This document shows, piece by piece, positions 26,401 to 32,400 of a stretch of 64,000 nucleotides of DNA. The DNA comes from Otis tarda (taxonomy: Eukaryota; Chordata; Aves; Otidiformes; Otididae): contig CM048552.1 of the NCBI GenBank assembly GCA_026413225.1, positions 198,244,053 to 198,308,052 of the forward strand, in the 5' to 3' direction. Position 1 is the first letter of the stretch. Each line of letters starts with the position of its first letter. The notes under the pieces are model-generated. The model did not search any database, had not been told where the DNA came from, and saw nothing but the letters and a program-made list of their open reading frames with translations. The translations under genes and the position numbers were made by a program.

Positions 26401-29400
26401 AAGCTTGACATGAGCCATCAGTGTGCACTCGCAGCCCAGAAGGCCAATTGTATCCTGGACTGCATTGAAAGAAGTGTGGCCAGCAGGTCGAAGGAGGTGA
26501 TTCTGCCCCTCTACTCTGCTCTGGTGAGACCACACCTGGAGTACTGCGTCCAGCTCTAGAGACCCCAACATCAGAAGGACATGGACCTGTTGGAGAAGGT
26601 CCAGATGAGGGTCACAAAGATGATCAGAGGGCTGGAGCACCTCTCCTATGAGGACAGGCTGAGAGAGTTGTGGTTGTTCAGCGTGGAGAAGAGGAGGCTC
26701 CGGGAAGACTTTATTGTGGCCTTCCAGTACTTAAAGGGGGCCTATAAGAAGGATGGGGACAGACTTTTTAGCAGGGCCTGTAGCAATAGGACAAGAGGTA
26801 ATGGTTTTAAACTAAAAGAGGGTAGATTTTGACAAGACGTAAGAAAAAAAAAATTACAATGAGAGTTATGAAGCACTGGAACAGGTTGCCTAGAGAGGTG
26901 GTGGATGCTCCATCCCTGGAGACATTCAAAGTCAGGCTGGATGGGGCTCTGAGTAACCTGATCTGGCTGGAGATGTCTCTGCCCACTGCAAGAGTGTTGG
27001 ACTAGACGATCTTTAAAGATCCCTTCCAACCCAAACCATTCTATGATTCTATGATATGAATGTCAAGCCCAGCTGAGTCATAACTGAGCCACTAATACAC
27101 AAAAATCACCATGCATATTTAAATTCAGCCCTAAAGATCTCACTTGCACTTTAGATGGGCCTGGTGTGCATAGCCCATAGCTGATTCAATTGCTCCAGCA
27201 ATAGGTGTCTACTACTTTTTGAGTCATTCTGACGTACTCAAAACATCTATACAGGGTGGCAGATCTGACACTAGACCTCTAGCTCACCTGCACCATTCTG
27301 GAATGGCAACTGAAGGCTTGATGCCAGATGCAAAGGTGATTCAAGGCCTCATTACACACTCTCCCTTGCCCAACAATGAAAAGTCTGAGTTTATTCTGGG
27401 AAAAAGCAAAATAACTTAAACACTCCTTCCAGAATAGTTTATGTTTGCATTATATAAATAATTTGTGTTAAATAAATAGCCCATAAGCCTATGCATCAAA
27501 ATCCCCACAACAACAATCCTTCTGTTGTAGGAAGCAGGTGCTGCACCACCACGAAGCAAAACAAAGGAGAGTTTATATTCGTATGCTGCATGCAACAATT
27601 TGTTGGTCATACTTCACCCCAGTCCCACCTCTGAAGAAAGTACAACACTTACCATCTGCTTTGACCTCTTCCTTGGGAATGTTTATGACTCGATGTAACA
27701 GACTCTTTGTATTCTTGGAGTCCATTCCATAAATATGCTCTAAATGACATAATCTCAGTTCACAGTCAGTTGAGAGCATATTAAGGATAGCGTATTTATA
27801 AAAAATTGGTCCTCCCTGTAGGTCAGAAATGGGGATCTTTGCATGGCCCACGAACACTTTTTCTCTATAATAGAATAAAGAAGAAGATTAATTAGTCACT
27901 ACACTACAAGGAGTTTCCATCAGGTTCAACCCCAGATGGACTTTGGCTGTACAGATCAGTTCATACAACAAGAATGAGTGACCAACATTCACATTTAAAA
28001 TGCAAAGTTCAACAAAATGCCTCTGGCCTTTATAATGGCAGACAAAAACTTGATAATCTGACTTGAGCTTGAAGGTTTATCGGACGAGAAACAAAAATCA
28101 CTGGTGAGAAGTCTTGATGTGAACAACCCTGGTCTAGCCAAAGTTGCAGTTGCTTTGTACAAAGAATGTGAAATACATCTAGAGATATTCCCGCTGAGTG
28201 CTGCAACTGCACCAGAACTGAGGTGACTCTGTTCACTCTATCTCCTCTCATGCAAGGCATCTGGTGACGTTTGAGAAGCTCCATAATGTTTTAGACCTCT
28301 GTGCAGATCTGGCAAACCTGACACAGGACCTACAGAAGTTAGATTTAACACTGTAACTCACTTCCATAGACACTTAAATTTAGGTGTCTCTGTCTGGAGC
28401 TGAAGTCTAGGCTGAGACCCTAAAGCTGGGGTGAGCTATAGGCTTTAAAAAATGTGACATCAACATACATTTAGGTATGATTTTTACCTTTTTTTCAGAA
28501 CAGCAAATTCCTGGTATTGTCCAGGTTGCTTGTAAAAAGCAACACAGATCTTGGACGACACTTCAGAAAACTTGATTTTTTTTGATGTTACAACAACAAA
28601 CTCTAGGGTCATTGATTCTTCTGTTCGAAGTCTGTCATTGGACAGATATGGATTCTTCAGGAAGCTATTCAAAAAGAAAGAAATACTGTAAGGTTAACAT
28701 CAAGCCCCCTTCCACCACTCTGTTGCCATCTTCACCTCATCTGCCTCAGGACTTCAGGGCAGCATTCAGACACTCACATGCATTTCTCCCAGCCTCTGGC
28801 TGCAGCTCCAGGAAGAGGAGTATCTTCTGCATAATTTCTTCTAGTCCTGTACAAATATTCTGATTACTATAAAGCATTTACACTGATCCCAGCTGCCTAT
28901 ATGCAAGTATCAAGCCACTGCGTGAATAAGTCAGATACAGACAGCATGCTGTAGACCAAGGGGAATTGCAAAGAGATCAGCTCCTGTCCTGGAGGGCCTG
29001 TACCCATCTCCATCTCCATCTGCTTGTGGAGGAAGGAGTTTAAGGGTGGAGTAGCCTGACAGTACTAAAGAAAATACTACACCTCCTCCCAAAGACGGTC
29101 TTTTCCCAGTAAGCTTGCAGATCTCAAGCTCCTTGAGGTCTGATGAGAAATCCTACAGCATAGGTCTCCACATCAACTAACCTGCTATCGGGTCCTAGGT
29201 TTTCTTTGCTTCCACAGTCATCTGCAAGTGAGGAGAATGCTTGGGTTAACATCAGCAGAAGATCCACCAAGCCAGGAAAAAATAGAAGACAGTTGCATAC
29301 TAGGAATGGGAGAGAAGCTCTTGAAGTTAAAATCCTCACAGCTTGGATATGGTCCTCTGGGTCTGTGAACCAAGAATCCCAGCCCACTTGTGTGACCTCC

Positions 29401-32400
29401 CACTTATCTTGCCAAGCTCCACCAATGGTTGGTACAGCTTTCCTGGAGCTAGGGACATGGACCAATCTGCGCTGCTGGGGGCAATGGTGGGGACAGGGAG
29501 TGGGCCTAAGGACAATAGTTGCACACCTGACATTGGTGAAGTTATGGATGGGGGCAATGGGTGGAAGGACAACACATACAGTTACACTGAACAATCAGCT
29601 TTGAGGCTTCTTTTACCAATTTTCTTTCTCTTCCATGGACAGTTCCATGTACCTCTAGGCATTCAAACAACTTACATGTGGCATTGCCAGGAGCCTCTGA
29701 CTGCCAGCCAGGCCCTGCACACTCAGGACTGCTCTTCACAGCAGTCAGCATCAGATTTGCATTACAGCAGAGAAGGGAATGCTAAAATACGCTTGTCAGT
29801 TACCTCTTCTGTTACCGTTTCTTTGCTCCACTGCTTCTTCTATCCTCTGGTGACCCAGCATCTTTTTATTGGAAAATAAAATTTTAAAGTTAAAGGGAAA
29901 GAGACCCCCCAGCAATGTTTCAAACCCAAAACCACAAGCGACACAAATGGCACAAGGCCAGGGAGGGAGCAGAGCTGAAGAAGCAACACAGCCTTTCTTC
30001 CAGTATTTCTTTTCATTGCTTCCACTTTGCATGCAGCAAATTATGAATGCAAAGAGCAGAGCTGCATCTCAGCATAACTGCAAGTGAACTCAGGGTGTCA
30101 CCTTGCAAACTCCATGCTAGTGACCCCCTGTACCCAAAAGAGCAATACCATCCTGCATAGGGGTGGAAAATACAGCCCCCATCCATTGTCCTTAGGGTTT
30201 CCCAAGGTCTTCAGCCATGACTGAGTTGGCTCTTTGATAGCTACAGTGAGATTCCCATTCAGGTGTTCTGGCTTCCTTGAATGCAGGGGGTTCTATATTT
30301 CCAGTAGCCCAACTTGACTGGAACCAGCACTCAAGTAATACTCCCTCTCCACTGACACAGCAGACTGGTGTTGGTATGCTGGGATTTTCTGGGTATGGGT
30401 CTCCTCCTGGGGTGGGACTACTGGGCCATAGAAAGGAGAAGAATATGTCTACTAATGGCCATAATTAGTTTCCCTGCTATGTGTACAAGAGGTTCTGAAA
30501 TCTGAAGGTGTACCTGCACTCAGAGTTTTACCCTGCTCCTAGACTGTAATACATCAATGCAGTGTTAAACTAGAACTTTTATCGTTTGGCAGTGGGGTTG
30601 ATCAGCAGCAGGAGGAAGACAAATTCATTGGGAAATCTTGAATTTTCAAGCAAAGATTTCACTTTTTATGTGAACAAAATCAAATGGTCTTTTGGCAGAA
30701 ACTGTCTTTCTCCAAACTGTGTTCTCATGATTGATTTCCTCCATGGGACAGAAATAGGTCAGACCTCAAATTTTACATTTCTGTTTGTTTTATATGGATG
30801 AAGAAAAAGAGGCAAGACACCTAATTCCATTTGCCATGATGATGGTGATAAAGAAGGCAAAGAAAAAGAAAAAGTTCCTAGAACTATCTTGAAGGCATAA
30901 AACAACTGGATATTGAGTGGACATGGCCACTCATGGAAATCTCTTCAGAGCACAAGCTGCTCTGTGGTATTGTCAGAGACACCCTTTTATTTCTCCACAT
31001 GAAACACATTCCCAGAGATCAGTGCTGGGGCACAGCATCCCTTTGGGCTCACTAGCTTGGAAGAGCAAGCGGAGACCATACCCAGGCTTCTTAACTGGGG
31101 CCTTTTAAGTGAGGCAGGAAGAGGCAAATCTCTTCTTTAGCATTAAATATCTCAGTTCAAGGGTTTCAATCACCAATAATTGGAAAGTGCCCTACGTAAA
31201 GCCTGACTTTCTCTCAGAGTGACTTCTGTTACAAGTTTTTTTTTGGCCTGATTATGTTCATTTGACATTGGTGATAATAAATTTAAAACTCTTACCTCAT
31301 TAGCTCTGGCAGAGGCATAATCTCTGAACCTGGGGGATGATTTCTGTCCAGCATCGTGATCTCCCAAGAGTTCTGCACTTGTGTGTGCCTGGAGTTCCTC
31401 TTCCACTACAGCAGTTGGAGCTAAGCATAAAGTGAGATCAAGGTTTCCACCTGATCCCACCACTGGTGCCTGCCCTCCTCTTTGTGACCCAAAGCCACCA
31501 GCCAGTCAGCAGAGTGGCACACAGGAAGCCTTGGGGCCCATGACACTGATTACAAGGAGCTGCAGACTAACTTGTCAGAGAACAGGGTAGAGCAAAGATT
31601 GTCCAGGAGGGGTTTCAACTGGGACAATTTTTTAGGGGTGCTCCCTCAAAAGGATAAATCCCAGGGCTTGCCTCATCTTTTGTCTCACAGACTCACTTCT
31701 TGGGAGCCAGGAAGTGAATTAATTGTGCTGCAACACAGGCAGTGAGGGGAGCAGCAGCAAGGTAACATATAGGAGAGAGTAGAAATGCACGCCTTGTCCT
31801 CAAGACTGAATACTGACCTTTTTGCCTCAGTTTTCCTAAGCATTTCTGCTTCATCAAGACATTTCCGAGTCACACTGTACCTGAACTGGTGGAGAGTATC
31901 TCCCCGGAGTCGCTGTCACGTGCAGTTGAGGGGTCGCTTCTCACATATCCCAGGGATGAACTGGTATCACAGCCTCCCTTTGGAAACAGTTCAGAAATCA
32001 GGATACACTCCTCAGAGAAGATCATGAGGGAGCAGGTTTCACAGGGAAAGACTATGAATTCCAGCTCTAGGGATATAATTAATGTGGTTGCAGCATTCCC
32101 CACTACTTTACCCTGCCCCCCTTTCCAGCCAGCTGTGGTTAAGATATTCTACAACCTGCAAGCATCCACTCATTTTGCCAGCTTCTCTGTAGGACACCAA
32201 ATAGGGTGAAGCTCAGGTCTTACTGGATGGGTCCCTGGATTCCCCTGCAGCTCGAGATCCTGGCTAAAGTGATGCTCAAGAATCTCTCTGGACTGAGAGA
32301 AACAGGGTTTCCGCCTCAATGTTTGGTTCTAGAGCTTATACCTGGGATGCAAACATGGTATCTGTCACATGGTCCATGCAGAGAGGTTGCCGCTTGTTGC

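Noticed and set aside
29343-29879. Plus-strand frame of 178 codons
   Set aside because: It overlaps a minus-strand exon donor and introns and has no family resemblance.
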